A stretch of 64,000 nt of DNA from Plantibacter sp050587525 (GTDB lineage: Bacteria; Actinomycetota; Actinomycetes; Actinomycetales; Microbacteriaceae). The notes below the pieces were generated by a model that saw nothing but the letters and a program-made list of their open reading frames with translations, ran no database searches and was not told the origin of the DNA. The first letter of the stretch is position 1. Each line of letters begins with the position of its first letter. Both the position numbers and the translations under genes were made by a program. Location of the stretch: the NCBI RefSeq assembly GCF_050587525.1, contig NZ_JBOBFT010000009.1, forward strand, positions 124,001 to 188,000, in the 5' to 3' direction. Positions 44,649 through 52,980 of the stretch are shown here, one piece after another.

Positions 44649-45287
44649 GTGGGCATGGCTGAGCTGACGACGAAGGGGAAGCGGCCGAGGGCGGTCTGGT
44701 TCGATCCTCGGTTCGCGATCGGGCTCTCGCTCGTGTTCGTCTCGGTGGCCGGCGTGTGGTGGCTCGTGTCGGCCACGGATCACACGGTCGCGGTCTACGC
44801 GGCACGCAGCACGCTCGTGGCTGGCGAGGCCGCGGCTGTATCGGAGCTCCGCCTCGTGCACGTCACGCTGGGTGGAGCGGAGCGTGCATACCTCGCGGCG
44901 GACGACGTGCCAGAGGGCGGCGTCGTGCTCACCCGGACGGTGCAGGAGGGCGAGCTCGTGCCGCGGTCCGCCGTCACGGAGTCCTCCGGCATCGGCGTCG
45001 CATCGGTCGTCGTCGACGTCGGGAGCGCGGTCCCGGCGTCGATCGGTGCCGGAAGCGTCGTGGACCTCTGGTCGGCGGCGCCGGGGCAATCCGGGGAGTT
45101 CGAGCCGCCCGCCGTGCTCGTCGCCGGCGTTTCCGTCGTCGGCACGATGGCCGACGACGGCCTGATCGTCCGCGGGGACGGAGTTCGCGTGGAGGTGTCC
45201 GTACCGCGCTCACAAGTCGCGGCCGTGCTGGCGGCGGTGGCGGCGGGACACCTCGTCTCGCTCGTGTCGGCCGAACCGGGGAGCTGA
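44649..45287 (+). CDS. SAF-domain (CpaB-like) membrane protein
   Basis: About 212 residues; GTG 44649 is placed five bases after GAGGGA, with ATG 44655 also possible. One N-terminal membrane helix (FAIGLSLVFVSVAGVWWLVS), then a SAF domain (VAVYAARSTLVAGEAAAVSE, VPEGGVVLTRTVQEGELVPR) and a beta-rich C-terminus (SVPRSQVAAVLAAVAAGHLV), as in CpaB/RcpC of Flp (Tad) pili, where SAF domains bind periplasmic glycan. Much shorter than CpaB proper. Two bases separate its stop from the CpaE-like start, so the two are co-translated. No pilin, secretin or CpaF ATPase is near. Confidence 0.78.
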   Translation: MGMAELTTKGKRPRAVWFDPRFAIGLSLVFVSVAGVWWLVSATDHTVAVYAARSTLVAGEAAAVSELRLVHVTLGGAERAYLAADDVPEGGVVLTRTVQEGELVPRSAVTESSGIGVASVVVDVGSAVPASIGAGSVVDLWSAAPGQSGEFEPPAVLVAGVSVVGTMADDGLIVRGDGVRVEVSVPRSQVAAVLAAVAAGHLVSLVSAEPGS

Positions 45288-45289
45288 GC

Positions 45290-46570
45290 GTGCTCCGGGT
45301 CGCGCTCGCCCTCGATCATCGCGTCGAGGCCGACGTCCTCACCGGCATGCTCGAGCACGGGCACCGGGTCGCGCACCGGTGCATCGACGCGGAAGAACTC
45401 ATCCGACGACTCTCCGAGCGGCAGGACGTGGACGTCGTGGTGGTCTCGGCGTCGCCGGCGTTGCTCACCGGTCAGCTCATCGATGCAGCCGATGCGACTG
45501 GTCTCCGTCTCGTCGCGGTGGCGGCGGACGAGACCGACCGCCGCCACGCCGCCTCCCTCGGCGTCGTGGACGTCGTCACGGCTCCCGTCGAGTGGGCCGA
45601 CCTCGAACGCAGCCTGACGCAGGCAGATCCGGTCGTGGACGCGCGCGCACCGGATTCCCCGCGGGCGGCCGGACGGGTGACCGCTCTCTGGCGGGCGGGT
45701 GGATCACCCGGCTGCACAACCCTCGCGATCGGCATCGCCGCCGAACTCGCGGCGACGGGAGCCCGCGTCGTGCTGTGCGACGCGGACACGTACACCTCCG
45801 CCGTCGCGCCAACGCTCGGCCTGCTCGACGAAGCGCCCGGGTTCGCCGCGGCGTGCCGCCTGGCAGGCAGCGGCGCACTCGACGCGGAACAGCTCGATCG
45901 CGTCGCAGCGCTGCATGCGTCCCCCTCAGGCGACTTCCGGGTGCTCACCGGGATCGCGCGGGCCGCACGCTGGACCGAGCTCTCCGCGGAACGGGTCGCC
46001 GAGACCCTGGCCGTCTGCCGGACCTGGGCGGATCACGTCGTCGTCGATACGGCGTTCTGCATCGAGACCGACGAGGAGATCTCGAGCGACTTCTTCGCGC
46101 CGAGGCGGAACGGTGCTGCGCTCGCCGTGCTCGGCGCCGCCGATCGCATCGTCGAGGTGGGGGCGGGCGACCCAGTGGGACTCACGCGGCTGTTGCGTGG
46201 CCACTCCGAGCTCGTGGAACTCGTCGACCCCGATCACGTCTCGGTCGTGGTCAACCGGGTACGATCGGGCGCGATCGGCCTGGACGCGGCCGGACAGGTG
46301 GCATCCACCCTCGCACGGTTCGGCGGGGTCTCCGCAGCCGCGATGCTGCCGGACGACCCTCGCACGGCGGATGCGGCGGTGCTGGCACGACGAGCGGTGC
46401 GCGACCAGTCTCCGCGGTCGGCCCTCGCCGCCGGAATCCGTCGTTTCGTGGCATCGACGCTGCTCCCGCAGGCTGGCGAGACGGAGTCGAGACGAGCGCT
46501 CCGAGGTCGATCGGCGCGATCAGTGCGGTCGCGCCGAGCCGGGTCGCGCCGTCGCGAACGTCCGGCGTGA
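45290..46570 (+). CDS. CpaE-like MinD/ParA-family protein with degenerate P-loop
   Basis: 426 residues from GTG 45290. Residues 1-110 look like a pseudo-receiver domain (VLRVALALDHRVEADVLTG, VDVVVVSASPAL, LRLVAVAADETDRRHAASLG) as in CpaE. Residues 128-390 are a MinD/ParA fold: P-loop segment AGGSPGCTTLA at 136-146, where both the signature lysine and the phosphate-binding lysine are missing, then VVLCDADTYTSAVAPTLGLL and DHVVVDTAF (Walker B). The tail is Arg-rich (RSVRSRRAGSRRRERP). CpaE proteins localise Flp pilus machines; loss of P-loop lysine is known in that family. With the SAF protein this makes an orphan two-gene module. Confidence 0.8.
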   Translation: MLRVALALDHRVEADVLTGMLEHGHRVAHRCIDAEELIRRLSERQDVDVVVVSASPALLTGQLIDAADATGLRLVAVAADETDRRHAASLGVVDVVTAPVEWADLERSLTQADPVVDARAPDSPRAAGRVTALWRAGGSPGCTTLAIGIAAELAATGARVVLCDADTYTSAVAPTLGLLDEAPGFAAACRLAGSGALDAEQLDRVAALHASPSGDFRVLTGIARAARWTELSAERVAETLAVCRTWADHVVVDTAFCIETDEEISSDFFAPRRNGAALAVLGAADRIVEVGAGDPVGLTRLLRGHSELVELVDPDHVSVVVNRVRSGAIGLDAAGQVASTLARFGGVSAAAMLPDDPRTADAAVLARRAVRDQSPRSALAAGIRRFVASTLLPQAGETESRRALRGRSARSVRSRRAGSRRRERPA

Positions 46571-46802
46571 GTGCGGGGCGACGTGGCTCGGCGCCGCCGG
46601 GCGGAGGCATCGGGCGGCGACGTCGGACGGTTCCAGGGCCCGATCGCGCCTGGTTCTCGTCGGCCGATCCGCTCCATCGTGCGCGCGCGAGTAAGCCACA
46701 GTTGTTGATTTGGCAACGTGAGCGAGTGGCCGATAGAACGGAAGCGGCCCGCGAGCCAGCGGGACCACCACAACCGCATACGATCGCCGGGAGGCTCTCA
46801 TC

Positions 46803-48749
46803 CTGCATCGACGACTGGCAACCGCCAGCATCGCCATCCTGTTCACCACCACGAGCGTCATCGCCGTCGGCCCATCCGCCATGGCGGAGCCCACCGGACA
46901 AACCGGAGCCAGAACCGGCACCAGCGCAGCGCTCGCATCCGCAGCTGCGACAGCACCGACCGCTTCGGCCGCGACCGCCGCGACCGCCGCCGGAGCACCA
47001 CTCGGCCAGGCCGGCCCGACCGACGGCGAGCCGGACAAGAGCTTCGCGTTCTACGTCGGCAAGAACCGGTCCGCATCCGGTCACACCCTCCTCGGCGGAT
47101 TCGGTCACGAACCGTCGAGCCACTGGGTCGAAGTCGTTCCGCGCCAGCAGCACGAACCGGGGTCGACCATCGTCGTCGGCGCCACTGAGGAGGCCGACAT
47201 GCCCGGCGTCCTCACCGAGATTCCGCAGGCGCCGGAGACGGCTCGCTACATCACCTCGAACTACTCCGAATTCGCCGGCTTCCCGGCGCCGCTCACCAAC
47301 GGCGGCCTCAACGAGCACGGCGTCGCGGCGCGCGACGTGTGGTCCAACTCGAGCGAGGCGTTGTGGGACCTGACCCCGCTCGACCAGACCGGTCCGAGCT
47401 ACTCGGACCTCTCGCGGATCGCCATGGAGCGGGCGACGACGGCGCGCGAGGCTGTCGACATCGTCGGCTCGCTCATCAACGAGCACGGCTACACGACCTA
47501 CGGCGGCAACTCCCACCTGTTCGCCGACGCGAACGAGGGCTGGGTGTTCGTCGAGTTCTCCGGCGGATCCGGGCTCTGGGCGGCTGCACGGTTGAGCGCG
47601 GACGACATCCGCGTCTCGTACCCCGGCTACATCCAGGACTTCCCGGTGGCGGCGCTCGACGGCACCGATCCGGACTTCGTCGGCTCTCCGAACCTCGTCG
47701 ACGTCGCCGTCCAGCAGGGCTGGCGCGCCGCCGACGATCAGAGCGCCACGATCGACCTCCAGCAGGTCTACGGGCAGCCGTTCCCCACCGAGCCGTTCGA
47801 CGTCGGCCAGGTCGCCGATCCGTCCGACACGGCGCCGTACCGCAACCCGGTGTCCCTGGAGGCCGAGCTGCAGGCGATGGACGAGCTCACCCTCCAGGAC
47901 GCGATGCGCTACGTGCGTGACCCGCGATGGTCGGACGACCGCTCCGGGTACGGGCAGGTCGCCGAGCTCCGCGACGACCTCCCGGACCCCGGCCTGCAGA
48001 CGCTCTGGGTCGCGGCGACGGCGGCAGTGACGGCCCCGTACATCCCTGTCATGATCGGTACGGAGGACGTCCCCGTCCAGTACGCGCAGCATCGCTATCT
48101 CACCGCCGGCGCCTCGGCGAGCTACCTGTCACCCGAGTTCGCCGAGCAGGAGGCGACCGAGTACGCGACGCAGACGTTCAAACGCCTCATGTACGCGACG
48201 TGCGCCAGGCCCGACGCCTACCTCGGCGACGTGACGCGGGCCCTCGAAGGCATGGAGGCGGATTCGATCGCCGAGCACGACCGGGTGATCGAGCGGGCGA
48301 CGAAGGCCTACGCCTCCGGTGACGCGACCGGCGCCGAGCAGGCGCTGACCGCGTTGACCCACGAGCGGGCGCTCGACGGACTCGCGCTCGGCGGCTACCT
48401 GCTCGACGACATCCTCGAGCGCAGCACGAAGGACGGCGGCATCCACCTGCCCGACGTCGACGTGCCGGCCGGCACCACGGCCTCCGCGCGCAGTCTCAGC
48501 ATGGAACTCGACGGCGCGACCTCGCGTGATCGCATGAACTGCGACGTCGGTGGCGGCTGGGCCGACGGGAGCACAGCAGACCGACAGGGTGCGTACGGCG
48601 ACCCGGCCGACGTGCCCGACTACCGCGCGGCATCGGCCTCCGCCGACGTCTCCGGGCTCGGGTGGCTCTGGCTCGCCGTCACGGGCGTCGCAGGACTCGC
48701 GATCGGCGGAGCCGCGGTGTGGCTCATCGGACGCCGCCGGGCCGCGTAA
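46803..48749 (+). CDS. Secreted, membrane-anchored C69-family dipeptidase
   Basis: About 648 residues if translation begins at CTG 46803. GGGAGG at 46789-46794 stands eight bases before that codon, and the sequence from it (HRRLATASIAILFTTTSVIA ending GPSAMA) is a good Sec signal peptide. The in-frame stop at 46734 and absence of any ATG, GTG or TTG before ATG 46881 mean no conventional start keeps the signal. The C69 domain runs from about residue 75 (FYVGKNRSASGHTLLGG, then LTNGGLNEHGVAARDVWSNS and YGGNSHLFADANEGWVFVEF) to about 560. A single C-terminal helix (GLGWLWLAVTGVAGLAIGG) and RRRAA anchor it. The Cys nucleophile usual at the N-terminus of the mature enzyme is not evident. Substrates are likely dipeptides. 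Confidence 0.8.
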   Translation: MHRRLATASIAILFTTTSVIAVGPSAMAEPTGQTGARTGTSAALASAAATAPTASAATAATAAGAPLGQAGPTDGEPDKSFAFYVGKNRSASGHTLLGGFGHEPSSHWVEVVPRQQHEPGSTIVVGATEEADMPGVLTEIPQAPETARYITSNYSEFAGFPAPLTNGGLNEHGVAARDVWSNSSEALWDLTPLDQTGPSYSDLSRIAMERATTAREAVDIVGSLINEHGYTTYGGNSHLFADANEGWVFVEFSGGSGLWAAARLSADDIRVSYPGYIQDFPVAALDGTDPDFVGSPNLVDVAVQQGWRAADDQSATIDLQQVYGQPFPTEPFDVGQVADPSDTAPYRNPVSLEAELQAMDELTLQDAMRYVRDPRWSDDRSGYGQVAELRDDLPDPGLQTLWVAATAAVTAPYIPVMIGTEDVPVQYAQHRYLTAGASASYLSPEFAEQEATEYATQTFKRLMYATCARPDAYLGDVTRALEGMEADSIAEHDRVIERATKAYASGDATGAEQALTALTHERALDGLALGGYLLDDILERSTKDGGIHLPDVDVPAGTTASARSLSMELDGATSRDRMNCDVGGGWADGSTADRQGAYGDPADVPDYRAASASADVSGLGWLWLAVTGVAGLAIGGAAVWLIGRRRAA

Positions 48750-48767
48750 CGCAAGCTCGGAGAAGCA

Positions 48768-48865
48768 CGCGCACAACTCCTTCAATCCGTCCGTCGCCGC
48801 ATCGCCGGCCCTGATGTTCCGGGGTCCCGGCGCCGACGGTGTCCCGATTGAAGGAGTTGTGCGCG
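48768..48865. repeat. Long inverted-repeat element, family B (copy 2)
   Basis: Perfect 20-base arms at 48768-48787 and 48846-48865 (core GCACAACTCCTTCAAT and its complement). The interior has a further near-palindrome (CCGTCGCCGC near 48789 with GCGCCGACGG near 48830). Located between the dipeptidase and pdtaS genes. Copy 1 is at 11308-11412. Confidence 0.85.
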
Positions 48866-48981
48866 GACCGGACGGCTCGACGTGTTCCGAGCGGCAGTCG
48901 AGCGCTTGGCGGCCGGGCCCGAATCCGCAGCCCTGGCACGGCTCACAAGGAACCGTCGGTCGCCGACCCTAGACTGGTTCC

Positions 48982-50475
48982 GTGTCGACGCTCAGTGATC
49001 TCGTACTCGCCCAGGGGCGCTCCAGCGCCGAAGACGTCGAATGGTTGCACATGCTGCTGGCCGACAGCCAGCTGCTCGCAGACCTGGCCTTCGCCGACAT
49101 CGTGATCTGGGTGCCGACCACCTCGGGGAGCTTCATCGCCGTCGCGCACTCGCGTCCCTCGAGCGCGGCCACACTGTTCTACCGCGACTTCGTCGGGCAG
49201 TCGATCAAGCAGGAGTGGCGCAAGCAGGTCACCGACTGCTTCGAGAGCGGCAGGATCATCGAATCCTCCGCACCGGACTGGTACGAGGAAACGCCCACGC
49301 GCGTCCGCGCTGTTCCCGTCGCCCGTCGGCTCTCTCCCACCGAGAAGGTCAACGCGGACGGCCCCATCGCCGTCATCACCCGCCACACCAACCTGGGTGA
49401 GGCGCGCACGCCGAGCCGCCAGGAGCTCACCTTCAACGACTGCGCGAGCGACCTCTTCGAGATGATCGCGGCGGGCGACTTCCCGGATCTGGGCGCACCC
49501 ACCGGTCCGCGGCGCGGAGCCCCTCGAGCGAGTGATGGCCTCATGCGGCTCGACGTGGACGGAACCGTCACGTTCGCGAGCCCCAATGCCCTGTCCGCGT
49601 TCAACCGCATCGGCTTCGCGGAGGAGCTCGAGGGGGAGTCCCTCGCCGAGGTCACGACGCACCTGCTCTCCGGAACCGTCACGGTCGACGAATCGCTTCC
49701 CCTCGTCGTCACGGGCCGCGCGCCCTGGCGCACCGACATCGAGGACAAGGGCGTCACCATCTCGCTGCGTGCGATCCCGCTGCGCAGTCGCGGCGAACGC
49801 ATCGGCGCGATCGTCCTCTGCCGCGACGTGAGCGAGCTCCGCCACCAGGAGCAGGAGCTCATCACCAAGGACGCGACGATCCGCGAGATCCACCACCGGG
49901 TGAAGAACAACCTGCAGACCGTCGCGTCGCTCCTCCGCATCCAGGCACGCCGGACGCACTCCGAGGAGGCGCGCGACGCGCTCAACCAGGCGATGCGCCG
50001 TGTCGCCGCCATCGCGGTGGTCCACGACACGCTCTCCGAAGGGCTCAACCAGAACGTGGACTTCGACGAGGTCTTCGAACGGGTGCTGCTGCTCGTCGCC
50101 GAGGTCGCGAGCTCGCACAACACGACCGTTCGTCCCACCTCGACGGGCACCTTCGGCAACCTGCCGAGCGAGTACGCGACGCCGCTCGCCCTCGCACTCA
50201 CCGAGCTCGTCACGAACGCCGTGGAGCACGGGTTGAACGGCCGCGACGGAGACGTCGCCATCACCGCCGCTCGCACCGACGACACGCTCTCCGTGCAGGT
50301 GCGAGACAACGGCGCCGGGCTGCCGGAGGGGAAGGTCGGTTCAGGCCTCGGCACCCAGATCGTCCGCACGCTCATCCAGGGTGAGCTGGGCGGCACGATC
50401 GACTGGCACACGCTCATGGGGAGCGGTACCGAGGTCACGATCGAAGTGCCGCTGCGCTGGGTCGCCAAGGGCTGA
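48982..50475 (+). CDS. pdtaS: Sensor histidine kinase PdtaS
   Basis: 497 residues from GTG 48982. No membrane segments: N-terminal GAF-type domain (about 1-150), PAS domain (about 175-285, MRLDVDGTVTFASPNALSAF), HisKA_2 helix with H304 in EIHHRVKNNLQTVASLLRIQ, and an HWE/HATPase_c domain (LALALTELVTNAVEHGLNG, VRDNGAGLP, GLGTQIVRTLI). In mycobacteria PdtaS phosphorylates PdtaR, an ANTAR RNA-binding antiterminator, in response to nutrient and metal signals; the cytosolic layout matches exactly. PdtaR is not in the window. Convergent with whiB1, the neighbour also seen in Mycobacterium (Rv3220c/Rv3219). Confidence 0.92.
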   Translation: MSTLSDLVLAQGRSSAEDVEWLHMLLADSQLLADLAFADIVIWVPTTSGSFIAVAHSRPSSAATLFYRDFVGQSIKQEWRKQVTDCFESGRIIESSAPDWYEETPTRVRAVPVARRLSPTEKVNADGPIAVITRHTNLGEARTPSRQELTFNDCASDLFEMIAAGDFPDLGAPTGPRRGAPRASDGLMRLDVDGTVTFASPNALSAFNRIGFAEELEGESLAEVTTHLLSGTVTVDESLPLVVTGRAPWRTDIEDKGVTISLRAIPLRSRGERIGAIVLCRDVSELRHQEQELITKDATIREIHHRVKNNLQTVASLLRIQARRTHSEEARDALNQAMRRVAAIAVVHDTLSEGLNQNVDFDEVFERVLLLVAEVASSHNTTVRPTSTGTFGNLPSEYATPLALALTELVTNAVEHGLNGRDGDVAITAARTDDTLSVQVRDNGAGLPEGKVGSGLGTQIVRTLIQGELGGTIDWHTLMGSGTEVTIEVPLRWVAKG

Positions 50476-50558
50476 GCGGCCCGGTTCGGCCCGAGTCGGC
50501 ACACGGCCGCGCCCGGCCGATCGGCCCGCCCTGTTCGGACCCGATTCCGGACAGACGA

Positions 50559-50612
50559 AACCCCCTGCCGACCACCCGATTCGTCGGGTGGCGCGGTGCA
50601 GGGGGTTGTCGA
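50559..50612. terminator. Bidirectional terminator between pdtaS and whiB1
   Basis: Outer stem AACCCCCTGC (50559-50568) with GCAGGGGGTT (50598-50607) and a perfect inner stem CCACCCGA (50572-50579) - TTCG loop - TCGGGTGG (50584-50591). It serves both converging genes. Confidence 0.8.
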
Positions 50613-50647
50613 ACGGCGTCTGGTTCAGGCGGCGCCGGAGTCGAGTG

Positions 50648-50896
50648 TCAGGAAGCGCGGCGAGCTCGAGCTGCGCGACGCTTGAGTGCGCGACGCTCGT
50701 CCTCGCTGAGGCCGCCCCAGACGCCCGAGTCCTGACCGGTCTCGAGCGCGTACTGCAGGCAGACCTCGGTCACGCTGCAATTGGCGCACACCTGCTTGGC
50801 CTTGTCGATCTGATCGACCGCCGGTCCGGTGTTTCCCACCGGGAAGAACAGCTCGGGGTCGACGGTGAGGCAAGCAGCTTTGTCGCGCCAGTCCAT
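50648..50896 (-). CDS. whiB1: WhiB-family iron-sulfur transcription factor WhiB1
   Basis: 82 residues. [4Fe-4S] cysteines at C9, C37, C40 and C46, the exact spacing of WhiB1; the GVWGG turn near residue 58 and the Arg/Lys-rich tail ERRALKRRAARARRAS follow. WhiB1 is an essential, nitric-oxide-sensitive regulator that binds the sigma-A region 4. Convergent with pdtaS, as in mycobacteria. AAGGAG-type sequence (AAAGGAGTTCCCC on the minus strand) precedes the ATG at 50896. The 190-base upstream spacer is AT-rich and presumably carries its promoter. Confidence 0.93.
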   Translation of the reverse strand: MDWRDKAACLTVDPELFFPVGNTGPAVDQIDKAKQVCANCSVTEVCLQYALETGQDSGVWGGLSEDERRALKRRAARARRAS

Positions 50897-51085
50897 AGGG
50901 GAACTCCTTTTATTGCAGGGTAGATTTCTTCAACCGACCAAATGGGTCGGGAAGCGAATGCCGATTCGCGAGGGGGATGATCGTCCAGATTGGGATCTGT
51001 CCACTTCCTCGTGGACGTCAAATCGGCCTCAATCATGGTTTCATATTGGTAGTAGCAAATCAATAGTCAAGTTTGGGATAACTCT

Positions 51086-51517
51086 GTGAGTACCGACCAT
51101 CACGTCCACGGCGAACCGCAGCGCGACCAGGCGGGCCGACACCCGTACGTCCGCGCGCTGACCGTCCTCCTGGGCGCTGAGGCGCTCCTCATGCTGGGGC
51201 TGTCCGCGTGGTTCCTGTTCGAACTGTTGGCGGCCACGCCGTCGTCGTTCACGAGCGCGCTCGCGATCTTCGTGATCCTGCTGATCGCGACGGCGTTCGT
51301 CGTCGCACTCGCGGTCGGCCTCATTCGTCGCCAGACGTGGATCCGCGGTGGAGCGGTCACCTGGCAGCTCATCCAGATCGCCGTCGCGATCGGTGCGTTC
51401 CAGGGGATCTTCGCGCAGCCCGGCATCGGCTGGCTCCTCCTCATCCCGTCGATCGTCGTGCTCGTGCTCCTCTTCACGAAGCCCGTGATCGCCGTCACTC
51501 GGCGCGATCTGCACTGA
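51086..51517 (+). CDS. Small integral membrane protein, unknown
   Basis: 143 residues from GTG 51086. After a His/Gln-rich cytoplasmic start come four transmembrane helices (TVLLGAEALLMLGLSAWFLF, ALAIFVILLIATAFVVALAV, TWQLIQIAVAIGAFQGIFA, GWLLLIPSIVVLVLLFTKPV), and a short tail (TRRDLH). No catalytic motif; similar small proteins are common in actinobacteria. Divergent from whiB1 with a shared AT-rich 190-base promoter region. Function is not known. Confidence 0.75.
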   Translation: MSTDHHVHGEPQRDQAGRHPYVRALTVLLGAEALLMLGLSAWFLFELLAATPSSFTSALAIFVILLIATAFVVALAVGLIRRQTWIRGGAVTWQLIQIAVAIGAFQGIFAQPGIGWLLLIPSIVVLVLLFTKPVIAVTRRDLH

Positions 51518-51540
51518 GGGACGCGGTTCGCCGCGTTCGG

Positions 51541-51608
51541 TCGCCCTTCCTCGCTCTGCCCTTCCTCGCTTCGGTCCTCCTCGCTTCGGTCCTCGCTCTG
51601 CCCTTCCG
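51541..51608. repeat. Short imperfect direct repeats downstream of the membrane protein gene
   Basis: CCTTCCTCGCT and TTCGGTCCTC units alternate (GCCCTTCCTCGCT occurs twice, TCGCTTCGGTCCTC twice). Probably slippage-generated; no gene or hairpin is recognised. Confidence 0.6.
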
Positions 51609-51668
51609 TGTCGCTCGCTGTCCGCGAACAGGGGAAGGTCTCGTCGGTGAACCCGGTTACCGTTAGAT

Positions 51669-51691
51669 AGTTGAGTCAAATGGGCTCAACT
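51669..51691. promoter_or_regulatory. HAIR-type operator (HspR site) upstream of hsp20
   Basis: AGTTGAGT (51669-51676), a seven-base spacer and GCTCAACT (51684-51691) match the HspR-associated inverted repeat CTTGAGT-N7-ACTCAAG at 11 of 14 positions. It is about 50 bases upstream of the hsp20 start, where it can block the promoter. HspR represses dnaK, clpB and hsp20 genes in actinobacteria until heat shock. No hspR gene is in the window. Confidence 0.72.
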
Positions 51692-51742
51692 TTGAAACGA
51701 CTAGCCGGGCCGCGAACACGCTCCCGACCAAGGAGGAACACC

Positions 51743-52198
51743 ATGGCTCTCACCTTCGACCCCACCCGTGACCGCGAACGTATCGTCAACGGCCTCCAGA
51801 GCGCCGCTCAGGGCCCGCGCAAGATGCCGATGGATCTGTACCGCGACAGCGACGTCTACGTCCTCAGCGCTGATCTCCCCGGCATCGATCCGGGTTCCGT
51901 CGACATCGACGTGGACGGCCAGCTGCTCAGCATTCGTGCCGAGCGCACTCTCACGAGCGGTGACGGCGTCGCCTGGATCGCCCGCGAGCGACGCGCAGGC
52001 AGCTTCCTGCGCCAGTTCACGCTCGGCCAGGGCATCGACACCGAGCACATCGCCGCGAGCTACGTGAACGGCGTCCTGACGGTCACCGTCCCCGTTGCCG
52101 AGCGTGCCAAGCCGCGCAAGATCGAGGTCGTGACGGGTTCGCCCGCCGAAGCCCCGGCATCGGAGACGGCTCCCGAGACGGCAGACGCCGCCGCGTAG
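51743..52198 (+). CDS. Small heat-shock protein, Hsp20/alpha-crystallin family
   Basis: 151 residues from ATG 51743, with AAGGAGG at 51730-51736; the open frame upstream to 51671 is non-coding because it crosses the HAIR operator. The alpha-crystallin domain (about 30-125) starts MPMDLYRDSDVYVLSADLPG and continues with FLRQFTLGQGIDTEHIAASY, VNGVLTVTVPVAE; the acidic tail is rich in Ala/Pro/Glu. An ATP-independent holdase for unfolding proteins, induced by heat. Controlled by the HspR-type operator just upstream and followed by a strong terminator. Confidence 0.92.
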   Translation: MALTFDPTRDRERIVNGLQSAAQGPRKMPMDLYRDSDVYVLSADLPGIDPGSVDIDVDGQLLSIRAERTLTSGDGVAWIARERRAGSFLRQFTLGQGIDTEHIAASYVNGVLTVTVPVAERAKPRKIEVVTGSPAEAPASETAPETADAAA

Positions 52199-52229
52199 CC
52201 CCTCGCCTCCGAGACGAGGCTGCCTGAAT

Positions 52230-52262
52230 GAGGCCCCGACACCAGGTGTCGGGGCCTCGCTC
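52230..52262 (+). terminator. Terminator after hsp20
   Basis: Perfect 14-base stem GAGGCCCCGACACC (52230-52243) with GGTGTCGGGGCCTC (52245-52258), followed by GCTCGTCC. Lies 30 bases after the stop codon. Confidence 0.8.
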
Positions 52263-52285
52263 GTCCTCGCCCTCGTACTCGGGCT

Positions 52286-52372
52286 GTTCACAACTCAGGA
52301 GCGTTCCGGCGTGTCGGGGACGGACGTCGGCGTGTCGCGGCCGACACGCCGCACGTCTCCTGAGTTGTGAAC
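52286..52372. repeat. Long inverted-repeat element, family A (copy 2)
   Basis: Perfect 16-base arms GTTCACAACTCAGGAG (52286-52301) and complement (52357-52372). Nested hairpin GGCGTGTCG - CGGC - CGACACGCC at 52329-52350 and another GGCGTGTCG at 52308. Between the convergent hsp20 and bcp genes. Confidence 0.85.
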
Positions 52373-52460
52373 GGGATCGAGGGGCGGCGATGCGATGTGC
52401 AGGCGGATCGCTCCGACGGAGCTCAGCCGGGAGCTTCGACGGGGAGGCCGAGCGGGGAGC

Positions 52461-52940
52461 TCAGGCGGGGAGGCCGAGCGCCTTCCGCAGGCTCTTGACG
52501 TGGCCAGTCGCCTTCACGTTGTACTTCGCGAGCGTGATCTTCCCATCGCCGTCGATCGCGAACGTCGACCGCAGGACGCCCGTCACGAGCTTGCCGTAGA
52601 GGTTCTTCTCGCCATAGGCGCCGTACGCGTTGTGCACCGCGAGGTCGGCATCGCTCAGCAGCGGGAAGTTGAGCCCCTCGGCCTCCTGGAACTCCTTGAG
52701 CGTGGCCGGCTCGTCCTTCGAGACGCCGAGCACCTGATAGCCGGAAGATGCGAGCGACGACAGGTTGTCGCGGAAGTCGCACGCTTCCGTGGTGCAGCCG
52801 GGCGTCATCGCGGCCGGATAGAAGTACAGGATGACCTGCTTGCCCGCGTAGTCCGCGAGCGAGACGGAGGCGCCGTCCTGGTCGGTCAGAGTGAATGCTG
52901 GAGCGGTGTCGCCGGCTGCGAGGCGGATCGGTTCGGTCAT
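52461..52940 (-). CDS. bcp: Thioredoxin-dependent thiol peroxidase (BCP/PrxQ)
   Basis: 159 residues. Peroxiredoxin with APAFTLTDQDGASVSLADY, FYPAAMTPGCTTEACDFRD: C49 is the peroxidatic and C54 the resolving cysteine, five apart as in PrxQ. The Lys usual in YPKA is replaced by Ala (YPAAMTPGCT). Reduces hydroperoxides with thioredoxin. Both flanks carry family-A inverted repeats, so the gene sits as a cassette between two similar elements. ATG at 52940. Confidence 0.93.
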   Translation of the reverse strand: MTEPIRLAAGDTAPAFTLTDQDGASVSLADYAGKQVILYFYPAAMTPGCTTEACDFRDNLSSLASSGYQVLGVSKDEPATLKEFQEAEGLNFPLLSDADLAVHNAYGAYGEKNLYGKLVTGVLRSTFAIDGDGKITLAKYNVKATGHVKSLRKALGLPA

Positions 52941-52980
52941 GCTGCCAGCCTACCGATCGCGCTGCATCGCCCTCCCGGGA

